Source: Aquanectria penicillioides
Lineage: Eukaryota; Ascomycota; Sordariomycetes; Hypocreales; Nectriaceae
Length of the DNA: 64,000 nucleotides
Direction of reading: 5' to 3'
NCBI GenBank assembly: GCA_003415625.1
Contig: PYIU01000001.1
Span: forward strand, 1,488,001-1,552,000
In this document: piece by piece, positions 1-11,686 of the stretch
How positions within the stretch are numbered: position 1 is the stretch's first letter
Layout of the letters: the number at the start of each line of letters is the position of its first letter
Position numbers and translations under genes: made by a program
Notes under the pieces: model-generated
Database searches by the model: none
What the model saw: only the letters and a program-made list of their open reading frames with translations
What the model was told of the DNA's origin: nothing

Positions 1-244
1 TGAAACCACCCTTTACGCAGACGCGAGTGGGAATCTCAGTCTCCACACCCTCAGCGAACTCCAACGTCACAAAGATCTTGGACGAGGTTCCGTGGTCGAC
101 AGAGGTAATCTTAAAATCATTCACTTCAACTCCAAGAGCCTCAGTGAGCCACTCGGCGGTGATTTCCTCGGGTGTCATGGGAAGCGCCTTGTCTGAGTCA
201 AACACGCCCCGAGGGGAGACTGGGCCCTTGACCAAAGCGGACAT
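1..244 (-). CDS. APH/choline-kinase-like phosphotransferase, N-terminal part (cut by window edge)
   Basis: Read on the minus strand, an ATG at 244 opens a frame that runs off the left edge after about 81 codons. The protein has a hydrophobic, TPEEITAEWL-type opening, then DHGTSSKIFVTLEF and CVKGGF. The same order of motifs occurs in the complete gene at 53872-54972 (STEELTTEWF, HGTASKILIKLTF, CVKGGF), which carries the aminoglycoside-phosphotransferase catalytic loop. I therefore infer that this is a paralogue of that gene and a member of the fungal APH/DUF1679-like kinase group. The substrate is unknown. The catalytic half lies outside the window, so activity cannot be judged. No intron is visible in the part present. 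Confidence 0.75.
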   Translation of the reverse strand, partial: MSALVKGPVSPRGVFDSDKALPMTPEEITAEWLTEALGVEVNDFKITSVDHGTSSKIFVTLEFAEGVETEIPTRVCVKGGF

Positions 245-1953
245 GATGATGGATCGTGGTGATTTAAAAAAGAAAAAGTAATGTTTCGTCCTTAAGAGAA
301 TGGCTACCAGACGTCGCAAGTACGCAGCGGCGGTGCGGGGAGGATTATATACCGCTACCAATACCAATTGGTTCTCGGAATAGCAGCCTGTTTCTGCTCC
401 TTGCATCAAGAGCAAGGTTGACCTTGACAAGCCTAACCATTGTGTGCTTAGAGTCAATGGACCTTGCCAGACCGCCCTGGCAGTGGGATGTGTCTGTTCC
501 TTGGCGGCGGGTGAAAAACACGCCCTAAGCAACCATGGGTCTGGGATAGAGCAGGAAATGCTACCCTACTCGGACGAAAGCTAGACCCTCGTCCGCAAGG
601 AACCTGGCATCAGCCGATTTGCCATCAGGATTCGCAGCTTCCCACATCCCGAGGGCGCCAAATCCGTTAATGTCTACTGTATGTTCGGCGCAAATTCACA
701 ACCCTAGTTCAGTCTAAATAGCTGGCTAAAACACCGGAAATTTTCTTATCCACATTGACAGGACAAGCCAGCCGTGTCTCCGTCTCTCTGTCCGGTCTGA
801 TTGTCAGTGGTGAAGCATGTTTGCCGGTTTTCAATCGTATACGAATATGCACGCGCAGCACTTTAGCCGTGTAACTTGCAGACTCGCAACCAATATTTCC
901 CCTCGGCTTCATGCGCATCGCATCTCAATCTTACCTCTTTTTTCACTTAGCGGTGGCGCGCGCCCCGTCCCTGGCGTGGAGGAGTCCCGGCTTGTCGTCC
1001 CGAGGGCGATTTTCAGTTTCACTTACCAGGAAAGGTAAGCTTACCTCGGCAGGGTTAGACGAGGAAACATTGCCGAGACCAGGATAGGAGTTCCCTGTGC
1101 GCTTCCTGCGCGTAATGGAGGAGCGAAGTAGGTTAGAGTCCAGATCCTCAGCAGGGGACAAGTGGTTTGGTAGCTGGGGCTGATCTACACGAGCTCCAAT
1201 TTGGCTGCAAAATACGGTTAGATGGATCCCACAGGACCCCTGACCTCTCCGCATAACTGACACAGGGAGTGAATCTTGGCTTGCTTGCTCCGCCAACGCA
1301 TCCTTTATCGAGTCGACAAGCTGAATGGGCCTCTGATGAACAGCGGCTTTATGGCCGACTCCGACGCCAGGGTCGCCGAAACCAAGGCTCGCGTGCCGGG
1401 ACTAGGGCCTTGGAGAACGGGGCAGAATGTTACACCAGCATCTGGAGTGGCGCTCAGCCTTTCTATCCACGGTAATCCTTGCCCATTCCTCTTCCGTCTT
1501 TGTGCGTGTGCGTGTGCATGTGTGCGACGAACATGACATTTTGCCCTGATGATGGCTGCTCCTTTCAGGGGTGGTGGCTTCTGCTTGCCTTCATCTCCGT
1601 GCCCAGCCTTGGACTAACTTGGGAAGAATGCGCGGAGAGGATTCGAACATCACATCGCACTAATATACGGATTCCCCTATGGCGGATGCACGTGCTAGAT
1701 ATGTGTACGCATACATATGTAGAGCACAAGACCTTGACCCTGTCTGCATCTATGCATTGATGCACTCTTTAAGAAAGTCTTGGGCTTCCCAGGCGCTCGG
1801 GTCTTGTTGTTCCAAACGTTGTTTTCTTTTCCCACGCCCAGCTGCAGCGAGATTCTACACAATCGAGGGTCTACTGTCGACTCACCGATAACCCGATGAT
1901 TGCTCCTTGACGACACTAAAAATCGGAGCGCGAGCACGCGAAGCCTCTTCAAG
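245..1953. other. Intergenic region, no gene recognised
   Basis: About 1.7 kb between the kinase-like gene (reading left) and the membrane-protein gene (reading right), so it should hold two divergent promoters. Short open frames exist on both strands but none shows a domain, plausible introns or codon bias. A GT-rich microsatellite lies near 1500-1526. I see no tRNA or other RNA gene here. Confidence 0.5.
1500..1526. repeat. GT/GC-rich microsatellite
   Basis: Short alternating tract of TGTGCG-like units, imperfect. A simple-sequence repeat with no coding context. Confidence 0.6.
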
Positions 1954-3232
1954 ATGGTCATCACAGTTCCCCCGGGTACTAACATTTACAACACCTCAGT
2001 GGTCCCACCCCCGGATGGGATGACCTCTAACTTCGATCGAGGGTGGTCCGGTGTTCAAATCGCCACCATCGTTTGCTTTGCCGTCACGTATTTCCTCGCG
2101 ACCATCTCCATGGCCGTGCGGTATGTCACAAGCGCGTTTGTTGTGCGGCAATTGGAACCGGATGTCAGTATGTTTGCAAAGCCCGACATGACAACCCAAC
2201 ATGAGCTCACCAGGCTACAGTTCTCATCACGTTGGCTTGGGGTACCGCACTGGGATACTTTATTTCCGTCTGTTTTTGTATGAAGTATGGCTGGGGTTCC
2301 CATGCCTGGGACATTACCATTGCAGAAATTACGCAGTATTACAACGTACGCCTGCTCCTCCTCCTCGGTCCCAACTCAACGCGCAAGGCGTTAATCTCGA
2401 TTCTAGTATCTCCTCCCAACTACCCTCACGTACATGTGGAGCCCGACCTTGACCAAGCTATCCATACTGGCTGTTCTGCACCGCATTAGTCCAGCTCTAT
2501 GGTTTCGAATCGGCGTTTATGCGATAGGGGGTGCCCTATTTACCTACACAGTCACCTTCACCGCGCTGCTCTCTGGACCATGCAACCCGGTCTCTGCTGG
2601 CACCAGCGTTTGTCTCAACAATCTGGCCATTGCACAAGTCGTGTTGAATATTGCCACGGATCTTTCCATCATCATTTTGCCCCTCCCTACCCTTCACAGG
2701 CTGCAGATTCCGTTCCGCCAGAAGGTAGTTGTTGGAGCCATCCTATGTCTTGGATCTGCGTACGTTGTCCCGTGTCTAGTTTTCGTGATATCGCAATTCA
2801 ACTAACGTATCAAAAACCAGAGTTTTGATCGCGTCCATAGCCCGAGCTCCTTACGTCAAAATCATGGCCACCGACATCGACTTCTCTCGCAAGCAGGCTG
2901 AGGCAGGTGTGTGGTCACTGGTTGAGTTGAACTTTGGGATTCTGTGCAACAACCTGATGCGATTCAAACCCTTCCTGAGGGCATATCTACCAAAGCTTCT
3001 TACCATGCTGGGCCTTTCATCGTGGAAGTCCTCTAAACAGCAGGGCGACAGCTCCAGGGGAGGGACTTGGCGCCGCGGCAAGCCTTCCCACAGCTATCAG
3101 CTACGTAGCCTGGAGGCTGGCGAACCCCGAGCCAAGTACGACAAGGACCCTGCTGTTGATGACTATGGGATCGAAGGGTCTGACAAGGCTGCATCGCGTC
3201 AGAACGGCAGCACTGATAGTATACTACGATAA
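1954..3232 (+). CDS. Rhodopsin-domain (Pth11-like) integral membrane protein
   Basis: Four exons (1954-2167, 2221-2345, 2407-2759, 2821-3232) encode about 367 residues. The start is the ATG followed by MVITVPPG. Hydrophobic helices alternate with polar loops: TM1 around residues 30-52 (IATIVCFAVTYFLATI), then ITLAWGTALGYF, and a central KLSILAVLHRI block. A cysteine-bearing extracellular loop follows (GPCNPVSAGTSVC), then a helix pair ending in LPLPTLHRLQIP. This layout matches the large fungal rhodopsin/Pth11-like family of seven-helix proteins, many of which are of unknown function and a few of which are GPCR-like. The C-terminal ~110 residues are hydrophilic, rich in Ser, Arg and Lys, and presumably cytosolic. 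No ligand can be inferred. Confidence 0.8.
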
Positions 3233-4351
3233 TGGCGTGGCGGAGCATCAAGAAGGATGAGGCTGGGAAACAATTATGCCTAGGTACTTGTATTATTACT
3301 GCTATCCAAATCCAATTACGACAAAGGTGTTGAGAACCAATACGATGTGTTTTTTTTCTTTTACGTTAGACCGACAGGGAATGTTTATGTGATAGACTGG
3401 GTGTAGGAAAACTCCCCGTCGTCCCCGCACACTTGATCGTTCCCAAACCCACATGTTCATCTCATGGGTTTCTATGTCTAAATCCAGGTGTTCATCCTTC
3501 GACAATGCAACCTCAGACCGGGACCGATCTCAACTCTTGCTCCCGGGCGCATTCTGCTGCTTTGGATAAATTCATGGCGACGATTTCTAGAATGATCTGC
3601 CGAATAACTTGAATGCTCTACAACCATCACCAGCACACATATACACTGCGGGAAAGTGTCGCGTTTATGTGCCCTAAAGGAGTAAGACCTCGGCATTCGG
3701 GATAAAATTTAGAAAGTGTGGTTACACCAAGACACGAGCCGCGTTCATGCAGCACTAGGAGCTGTCACACCTGTCAGCAAAGATGCGGGGGGATCCAACA
3801 ATTAAGCCGAGCAGGGTCGTAAGTAGAAGGTGGCGTCCTAATTCCAGGCTTGTTTCGATTATATCGTGGCACAAGGTGACGCTACTTGGCAACGGACTGT
3901 AGGAAAAGAGGCATTCCTGGTCTCCATTATTGATCTGCGTGGCTGCTGAGGCGTTGGATCTTGGCCGCAATAGTGGTGTTTGGGAAGCCAAGAGTTGCAC
4001 CTTTCCAGCCTGTTGCATGAGAGATGGTGGTGTCGTTATAGCAGGTAGTCTAACTCTAGCGAAAATCCACAACTGGGCTAGGTATTCGTATTCTCGCTTG
4101 CTGATCCACGAGTTCCCAGCTGCTTGAGGCCCCGGAGCCCGTCGATTCAGCGGCCGCTCCTGGGTTTACCCTCCCTGACGCCGCCCTGATTACCCCCTAG
4201 CCTATAGTGGATGCGATACCGTGCAACAGGGCTTGTCACAGGCTTAAATTTACCGCATGGCGCAGCTTCATCACTCAAACAGCAGTTTTTATCAATCAAA
4301 CTTCACGAGACGCAGCCGTTCCGCATCGCCAAATATGAGGGTGTGCAGCCA
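3233..4351. other. Intergenic region, no gene recognised
   Basis: Lies between the 3' ends of two convergent genes. Only short frames without family features were seen on either strand. It should contain both terminators; no distinct element could be assigned. Confidence 0.5.
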
Positions 4352-5047
4352 CTACTCTTCAGCTCGCAGCTCGCTTGGAGTATCCTCCTGGTGTCGCCAA
4401 TCAGCTTGCGTCACCTCCGGCAACGCTTTGAACGTCTCATAGACACGGTTCAAATTTGGGAACTGGCGCGGGTCGATCCTCCATCGCTGCGCAGCCTCCA
4501 TCGCCGGGCCAAGCACAACATCGGCGAGAGTGATGCTGTCGCCAACGCAAAACTTGCCGGAGCACGTCCTCGCCGTCGACTCGGCAGCGCGCAGTCCCGG
4601 CACCATCTGCTCCTCACACCAAGCCTCGGGCGAAATTCCAAACGCCCCCACACGCCGCAGCACCGTCCTGTTGGTCTTGGGCTGAATGTCGACGGCCAGA
4701 ATGTTGACGAGGTCGCGCACCTGAGCTCGCTGCAGAGGCTGAGACAAGGGCGGCAGCAGCGGGTTCAAGCCCGGAAAGGCCTCTTCAAGGAACTCCAAAA
4801 TAGCAATCGATTGCCGGATGAGGGACTCGGATCCGTCAGGCAGCCGGATCCTCAACGTTGGAACCAGCCCAGAGGGGTTCACTTCTGATAGGTATGAAGC
4901 CTTGCTCTGCTCACCTTTCAGTAGGTCAACGTACACAAGCTTGAGCGGGATGCCCTTGAGAGCAGCAGCCGTACGAACTCGAGCTGAACATGACGATCGA
5001 AAATATGTGTAGAGAGTAAAGTCGTAATTCTCGGCAGCAGCAGCCAT
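4352..5047 (-). CDS. maiA: Maleylacetoacetate isomerase (zeta-class glutathione S-transferase)
   Basis: A single uninterrupted exon encodes 231 residues, the usual length for the family. The N-terminal thioredoxin fold carries the zeta-class motif SSCSARVR (residues about 18-25), where Ser/Cys bind glutathione. The glutathione-side motif NPSGLVPTL and the SLIRQSIAILEFLEE segment follow; the C-terminal helical domain contains the CVGDSITLADVVLGPA signature. The enzyme isomerises 4-maleylacetoacetate to 4-fumarylacetoacetate, the step between homogentisate dioxygenase and fumarylacetoacetase in the cytosol. It is transcribed divergently from fahA across about 510 bp, which supports this assignment over a generic GST. 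The gene shows no damage. Confidence 0.92.
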   Translation of the reverse strand: MAAAAENYDFTLYTYFRSSCSARVRTAAALKGIPLKLVYVDLLKGEQSKASYLSEVNPSGLVPTLRIRLPDGSESLIRQSIAILEFLEEAFPGLNPLLPPLSQPLQRAQVRDLVNILAVDIQPKTNRTVLRRVGAFGISPEAWCEEQMVPGLRAAESTARTCSGKFCVGDSITLADVVLGPAMEAAQRWRIDPRQFPNLNRVYETFKALPEVTQADWRHQEDTPSELRAEE

Positions 5048-5557
5048 TTTCTGGGCCTAGGATGTAGAATCTCGTTGTCCTTGAGATTGCTCCTCATGGG
5101 TCGCGGAGGTTTACAAATCATTCCTCTCCGCTCCCTCCCCGCTGCCTCTCCGCATTTTAGTTAATCCTTAACACATGACCAAATACTGTCTTTCAAGATT
5201 GCAGCTGACAAATAGCTGTATTCGAGTCCCGATGCATCAGCATCGCATGTCAATCCGAGGCCGCTGGGAATGTGGAGTAGTTGACGGCAGCCGGTATCGC
5301 TAAGGTTTGCTCAGGTCCGTCGGAATCGCTAAACGGCACGGCTTCGGCGCCAAGTTGCTCACGGAATTGATCTTGTCGACCCACAGTCTGCGACTCCATG
5401 CGACCATCAAGAAGGTGTATTTCATATAATAGAGATTCCCACCAAATACTCAAGATTGAAAACGAGGTACACTGAATGCCGGATCATAGTTGCTGTCAAC
5501 TTCATCTTGTCATCTCGCAGTTGCCACATCTTTCTCTCCCAACCCTACAGACGAGAC
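5048..5557. promoter_or_regulatory. Divergent maiA/fahA promoter with CGG near-repeats
   Basis: Shared upstream region of two genes for consecutive pathway steps. It holds two near-identical 12-bp direct repeats, CGGTATCGCTAA at 5292-5303 and CGGAATCGCTAA at 5321-5332, one mismatch apart, with starts 29 bp apart. CGG triplets are the usual half-sites of Zn2Cys6 proteins, and such a factor is encoded at 11687. The core CGGAATCG also occurs, on the other strand, in the CYP504/hmgA promoter. Binding is inferred, not shown. Confidence 0.4.
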
Positions 5558-6953
5558 ATGGCTCACAAGTCGTGGCTCGACATCCCAACTGGGACAGATT
5601 TCTCATTGATCAACATTCCGTTCGGCATCATCAGTCACGCTGAGCAGCCAACGCCCCATCCTGCAGTAGCTATCGGCGACCATGTATTAGACCTCTTGGT
5701 ATTCAGCAAGGGCGGAGGTTTCTCAGACCTGCCTGAGCTGGCTCCATTTCTTGACTGCTTGCAGCAAGAGACCCTCAACAGCTTCGCTCAACTTGGTCGG
5801 CCGCTGCATACAAAAGTTCGTGACTATCTACGCAAAATCTTTTTGGAAGATACCCCTTTCGCAGCTCAGCTGCGCGACAATGCGGAATTGCGAGCAAGGA
5901 GCTTAATCCCGCAGCCCCAAGTGCGATCCCTTCTTCCCTTGAAGATTGGAGATTATACCGACTTTTACGCTGGCAAAAACCACGCGTACAACGTCGGTGT
6001 CCTATTTCGCGGCCCTGCAAATGCCCTACAGCCAAATTATACTCACCTACCTGTCGGCTACCACGGACGGGCTTCGTCTGTAGTTGTGTCAGGAACCCCA
6101 GTCCGGCGCCCCTGGGGACAGATTCTGAATGAGAATAAAGAGCCTATCTACCACCCTAGCAAACGCCTAGATATCGAGCTTGAACTTGGTGCGTTTATTT
6201 GCAAAGGAAACGAGTTGGGTACTCCGATCCCACTGGCCCAGGCGGAAGATTTCATCTTCGGATACGTTTTAATGAACGATTGGTCGGCACGGGACATCCA
6301 GGCTTGGGAGTACGTACCTCTGGGACCCTTCAACTCGAAGAACTTTGCAACAAGTATCAGCCCTTGGGTTGTGCTTGCTGATGCTCTTGAGCCTTTCCGT
6401 TGTGCTGGGATTAAGAATGATACCAAACTTCAGTCATATCTTACCCCGTCCAAGACTGAGACAGCTTTCAATATTAACCTTGAAGTTATCTTACAAGGTA
6501 TTTGCCTATTTCCGCTTTCCCAATATGTCTCTATTCGATCGCAATGGCTGTTGAATTACAACACCCTACAATGTTACTCCTCGAATTGCTAAAATGGATC
6601 ATGGCTAACCTATTCTATGATGCTAAGATCAACATTCGACAGATGGTTCAACCATCACGCGGTCAAACTCCAAGTACTTGCTATGGTCATTCCCCCAGAT
6701 GATCGCCCACCACACTGTAGGGGGTTGTCCAATGAACTCAGGTGACCTATTGGGCTCAGGAACAATCAGCGGCACGGAACCAGGATCGCAAGGAAGTCTG
6801 CTCGAGTTAACCGAGGGAAGCAAGAAGCAAATTGAACTCAACGGCAAGGGTAGGAGCTTTCTGGTGGATGGAGATGAGGTGACGATTAGAGGGTGGTGTG
6901 AAGACGGCAACGGTGATCGACTCGGGTTTGGGAGTGCAGAGCAGAGATCCTAG
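5558..6953 (+). CDS. fahA: Fumarylacetoacetase
   Basis: Two exons, 5558-6497 and 6628-6953, joined across a 130-nt intron (phase 1, codon GAT restored). The ATG at 5558 precedes MAHKSWLDIP; the open frame extends upstream, but the family start matches here. Visible features are the N-terminal FAH domain, DYTDFYAGKNHAYNVG (metal Asp and catalytic His), the ELELGAFI glutamates, the NDWSARDIQAWEYVPLG metal Asp segment, and the C-terminal SFPQMIAHHTVGGCPMNSG and LLGSGTISG. The enzyme hydrolyses fumarylacetoacetate to fumarate and acetoacetate, the last step of homogentisate degradation. All catalytic residues I can locate are present, and the length (about 421 residues) is normal. Confidence 0.95.
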
Positions 6954-7486
6954 AGGCTTTACCGAGTACGGGGGTTTAGATATTTATCGCGGGTTGTAAA
7001 TCGTAAACCAGAAATATATCGTTGGTTAAAGTAGTTACCATTTCCGTGCATTAAAGATCCAATGGAGACTTACTGAGGAAGAAGCCCATGGATACTAAAT
7101 ATTGTGTTTGTTCTGATAGATGCATTGCAAATTTTGGGTTCCTAATCCGCTTTCTTCCAACTAATGCTGACTACGATCATGGGAGATGAAAGAATTGTGA
7201 AGTGTGGTTGCTAGCATCCGTCCGCGATGCCGCAGTACCTGTTAGCCAAAGGGCAATTTTAGGCGTTTGGAAACGATAAACTCACAATCACTCTTTTATT
7301 AGACATCGCCTCAGTCGGGAAATTGAAGTCGAATATTGAACATGTTTTATTGAATTTTTATTTCATCATACAGCACCCAACCAAAGACTCTGCCAGATCA
7401 CTGCAGCGTAGTGCTAGCTTCAGCCTCTCTTCTTTCTCTATGATCCACATCTATCAAAGACCAGTTCAGGTGTAAAATACTCAAAT
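6954..7486. other. Convergent intergenic region
   Basis: About 530 bp between the stop codons of fahA and the CYP504 gene; AT-rich, presumably holding both 3' ends. No gene seen. Confidence 0.5.
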
Positions 7487-9216
7487 TTATAGATCTGCGG
7501 TCCTAGCCTCAGCGGCGGCTACCCACTCGGACACCTTCGCGTCAGCTCGAGGCTTCAAGCCGATCTTGAACGGCTTTGGGTCGGTTGTCAGGGATGTAGG
7601 GTTGGCGGTGCACTCAATAGCGTCCATACTCGGGCGGTCGGCTTCCAGGCGAGCAGGGAGGATTTGAAAGGAGGTGATGAGCCGAATGTAAGCCGTATAG
7701 AGCTCTCGGTTGGCGAGATGCGAGCCGGCGCACATTCGTGATCCTGCACCGTAGGCGTAGTGGGGCGTGCCGCTTTCCTTGTCGTTGAGGAATCGCTCAG
7801 GGATAAACTTGTAAGGGTTTTCAAAGCGACTTGCGTCGTAGTCAGCTGCATAGGCATTCTAGGTAGTTTTGATGTTAGATAGCTCATCTAACATCCCCAG
7901 CATCAAGAAGCAAACTAGGGAAAATTGAGGGTTAACATACCATGAAAAAGGTAGTGCCTGCGGGAATGACGGATCCGTTGTAGGGAATATCCTTGATGCT
8001 TGTGCGAGGAAGGCAAATGGGAATCACGGTCCAGTATCGTAGCGTTTCTTTGACCAGGGCCGTGACGAAAGGGACCTTTTCCTCGACCAGGCACTTTTCC
8101 CAGGCGTCTCCATCAGGATAGACCTCTTGAATCTCTTTAAAGGCCTTGGCTTGAATTCGTTGGCCATCCTCGCTAGACAAGTAGGCCAGACCCATGACCA
8201 GATTGACAGGCACTGTGTCCAATCCTGCTGAAACCATAGTAAGACAGATAGACTTGAGTTCGGCTATGTTATTCAGGTTAGCAATTGTTTGCTACGCATT
8301 TGTAGTCTTCTAACCTTCGTTGAGCTTAGCCTCAGGATCCTTCAAGATGTTACCAGTGATGCATGGCTTGTCGGTGCCATTCTCGATCCTCTTCTTCAGG
8401 TCATTCAGCAAGTCGGTCAGATATTTATCCCGGCGGGCTCTAAACTCTTTGGCAGCAGGGTTCTGTGCACCCCAGATTCGTAGCAGAGGAACGTAGTCTT
8501 GCCAGTTATTGCTGGTGGATCGGAAGTTGGAGATTTCTCGCTCCACGTAGGTGATTTCATGGAGAAGCTTGCTGTCGATGTTGCCGTCGATGCGGAATCC
8601 ATAGTTGAGCGTCAACGAGGTGTTCAGCGCAAAGCGAGCAAAGTATGGGGAAGGATCAATATCCCGCGATCCATCCTGGCAGTCGTTGAGCAATTCCTTG
8701 ATGCTGGCCATAGATTCCAAGTCCAGGATTGGCATGTAAGACTGCACTGCAGGCCGGTTGAGAGCAGTACCAGCGGCCTTGCGACGTTGCTTGCAAGATT
8801 CGTCCCATGGGGAAGTGCCAATTGTGAAGCCTTGGGATGAGGAGACCACGGAGTGGAATGTGTGAAAGGTGGGCCGAGAAATGAGAGCGGATTGATGGGT
8901 GATCCAAAAGTGCTTGACTGCCTCATATGAGTTGACAAAGATGATGCGCTGCGGAATTGTAAGCGACACTTCAACCAGAGCAGCCAATAAGACATACCCT
9001 ATTTCCTAGACGGGTTTGAAAGACAGGACCGTACTTGGCAGCCCATTTCTGAGTTACACGGGCGTGGTCGGTGCCCAGCTGCAAAAGATTTCCAAATATG
9101 GGGACACCGGGAATCTCTGGGAGTCCCTTGATCTTGGCCACGTCTGTTGCATTCAGATATTTCACCAGCAGGTAAATGGCTACGACGCCGACCGCATAGA
9201 GGACTTGATAAGACAT
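7487..9216 (-). CDS. Cytochrome P450, CYP504-like (phenylacetate / 3-hydroxyphenylacetate hydroxylase)
   Basis: Four exons (9216-8998, 8948-8315, 8263-7941, 7858-7487) give 515 residues. An N-terminal membrane anchor lies at about residues 5-20, followed by a Pro-rich hinge (LPEIPGVPIFGN). The I-helix motif is SAGLDT, the K-helix ExxR is ETLRYW, and the heme-ligand loop is YGAGSRMCAGSHLA, with Tyr in place of the usual Phe. These features and the gene context fit the CYP504 family. In Aspergillus nidulans, PhacA hydroxylates phenylacetate and PhacB (CYP504B) converts 3-hydroxyphenylacetate to homogentisate. Here the gene is head to head with hmgA and lies beside fahA and maiA, so a homogentisate-producing PhacB-like role is the best guess. 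Subfamily A versus B cannot be decided by eye. Confidence 0.85.
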
Positions 9217-9740
9217 GTTGGTACTCGATGCTTGATGCTTGGTGAGAGACGGCTGAATTGCCTGGCCATTGCAAAGACTAAATAGCTATTTGTATCCAAT
9301 GACACAAAGCGGCCGACGGATGCAAGCCGTCAGGCACCGACGCTCCAGAGAGAGTCACGCTCAACCGTGCGAAGCGGGGGAAAGCATCGATGTTGGGGAT
9401 TGTGGAACTCTGATCGTCACTGCGCAGCGACCCGAATCCGACTCCGCTGGTGGTTGATTCCGATTCCGTGCGCCGATTCCATCCACGCTAGACTGGATGT
9501 GTGGGTGGTTGAGTTTACTGGCGTTCGGTTCGATACTTGCAACGATCGTTTCCGCAAGGGGAGATCAATTCGTTAAAGAGGAGTGCAGCGATGCAATGCG
9601 GATCGCATAAGATATATATTTGAATGCAAGGCGTGTGTTTAGTGGTATCGGTTGCAACGTGCTGATTTATTGTGTGCTCTATGACTGCTCTGAGTGCATT
9701 TGTTTGCTTGTCCAACATCAACACATCCACAACACAAATC
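9217..9740. promoter_or_regulatory. Divergent CYP504/hmgA promoter with GATTCCG repeats
   Basis: Shared 524-bp upstream region. It carries three GATTCC copies within 25 bp, at 9456-9480 (GATTCCGATTCC, then CGATTCC at 9474), plus CGAATCCG near 9433. The word CGATTCCG at 9461-9468 is the reverse complement of CGGAATCG in the maiA/fahA promoter. This is a candidate operator cluster for the linked Zn2Cys6 regulator, but an 8-base match between two 500-bp regions is expected by chance, so the support is modest. Confidence 0.4.
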
Positions 9741-11159
9741 ATGCCTTCCGCACAGTTCCAGGTTCCGGAAAAATACCAGTATCAAAATGGCTTTGGCTGC
9801 TATCACGAGTATGTACTGTAGAAAAAACTGCATATCCTCTTAGACTGCTAGCTGCAATGGGATTCTGATGGAGCATCCAGGACCGAAGCAATCGCTGGCG
9901 CGCTCCCGATAGGTGCCAACTCTCCACAGAAGGCTCCCTACGGCTTGTATGCAGAGAAGTTCTCCGGTACTGCCTTTACTGCTCCAAGGCACGACAATCA
10001 GCAGTCGTGGCTGTATCGAATTCTGCCAGCTGCAGCCCATCAGCCGTTTGATGAGTCCAAAGCTCAGCTCTTTGAGCATTCGTCTGAAGCAGGAGCTCCA
10101 CGATTCAAGTTTGTCCCGAATCAGCTGCGATGGGATCCATTTGATATTGCAGATACTGCGGATTTCATCTCTGGCCTTCGACTCGTCGCGGGCGCAGGTG
10201 ACCCGGCCACAAAGACCGGCCTGGCCATGTACGTATATGGAGCCAGCCAGAGCATGGGGTCACATCAAGCATTTTACTCTGCCGACGGAGACTTTCTCAT
10301 AGTCGCCCAACATGGTGTTTTGGACATCCTGACTGAGTTTGGGAAGCTACTTGTTCGCCCAGGCGAAATCGCAGTGATTCCTCGTGGAATTCGCTATCGC
10401 GTTGAACTCCCTCAAGGCCCCAGCCGTGGCTACATCCTCGAGCTCTTCCAAGGGCATTTCCAACTACCAGAACTCGGGCCTATTGGCTCCAACTGCCTGG
10501 CAAATGCGAGGGACTTTCAGGCTCCCGTTGCTTTCTACGAGGATGATCAGTCCGATTGGCGTATCACGACCAAATTCGGCGGTCGGCTGTTCGACGCGAC
10601 CCAAGACCACAGCCCATTTGATGTCGTTGCATGGCACGGCAACTATTACCCGTACAAGTACGACCTCGGCAGATTCAATACGATTGGCAGCATCAGCTAC
10701 GACCACCCAGACCCGAGCATCTTCACGGTGCTTACTGCGCCGAGTCTTGTCCCCGGCACCGCCGTCGCAGACTTTGTCATCTTCCCGCCTCGTTGGCTGG
10801 TGGCTGAGAACACGTTCCGGCCCCCGTGGTACCACCGCAACACCATGTCAGAGTTTATGGGCCTCATCTCAGGCGACTATGACGCCAAAGCCGGCGGCAA
10901 GGGCGGTTTCCAGCCCGGCGGGGCGTCGCTTCACAACGTCATGGGCGCCCATGGGCCTGATGCGATGACGTTCGAGAAGGCATCCAATGTAGACCTCAAA
11001 CCACAAAAGGTCGGCGATGGCAGCATGGCGTTTATGTTTGAGAGCTCTCTTATACTGGGGGTCACGGAATGGTCGCTCAACACGTGCCAGAAGGTTCAGG
11101 AATTGTACAACGAGCACAGCTGGGGCCAGCTAAAGAGGCAATTTTCTCCCCCTAGCTAA
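9741..11159 (+). CDS. hmgA: Homogentisate 1,2-dioxygenase
   Basis: Two exons, 9741-9808 and 9881-11159, encode 448 residues. The 72-nt intron splits a Glu codon and rebuilds the family N-terminus [16 protein letters not shown]; reading straight through would give a stop. Downstream are [20 protein letters not shown], the central cupin domain, and the iron-site segments [13 protein letters not shown] (His and Glu ligands) and [15 protein letters not shown] (His ligand). The enzyme opens the homogentisate ring with O2 to give maleylacetoacetate. It is divergent from the CYP504 gene and followed on the same strand by a Zn2Cys6 gene. Length and ligands are normal. Confidence 0.96.
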
Positions 11160-11686
11160 AAAAACAGACATGACAGCAGTCCAGGACGCAAGTGAATCGA
11201 TGAGTAGAATTGAAACAGCGTAGTGACAGGCGTTTTAATATAATCCAATGTTTCATGCATTGCCTAGGTTCATGTGAAAACCTTTGTACATGTAGTTTTG
11301 CGCGTTTTTTTTTTCCTTCTTGTCAAACCGCATATGCATCTCAGTGGCAGCCCCGAGGGTATCCTTGCTCGCCGTTATCAAGATCGAGATACTGGTCAGA
11401 TCCTGTCACATCGCTAGCTCGCCCGCATCGAACCGACACCGGTCTTCATAATATCAAATCTAGCATTGGTTCAGTTATCCACTGCCGAGATCTTTACGTA
11501 AACTGGCCCTCCACATCGAGAGAGTCTAGACCCAAATCAGGGAGATGCGTGTCTTCCCCGCATTCAAATATCCGGGGTACTCTACCGTTACTTCCGACCA
11601 AGCCCACTCACTCACTCGTTGCTGTGATTGTTCTACGCTGGGCGGAGTAAAAAACACGTTGACTGTTGAGTCGAGTCTCAATTGTC
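11160..11686. other. Intergenic region between hmgA and a regulator gene
   Basis: About 530 bp holding the hmgA 3' end and the promoter of the zinc-cluster gene. Short frames only; no repeat or paired CGG site stood out. Confidence 0.45.

Noticed and set aside
943..1296. 117-codon minus-strand frame upstream of the rhodopsin-type gene
   Set aside because: No family features; lies where a promoter is expected.
1625..1665. TTCGAA-containing stretch resembling a tRNA T-loop
   Set aside because: The flanking bases do not form a T-stem, and no acceptor or anticodon arm could be built.
4211..4888. 225-codon plus-strand frame over maiA
   Set aside because: Antisense shadow of the isomerase gene, which has full family motifs on the minus strand.
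10384..10968. 194-codon frame within hmgA
   Set aside because: Shifted-frame shadow of the dioxygenase; Ser/Thr-rich with no structure.
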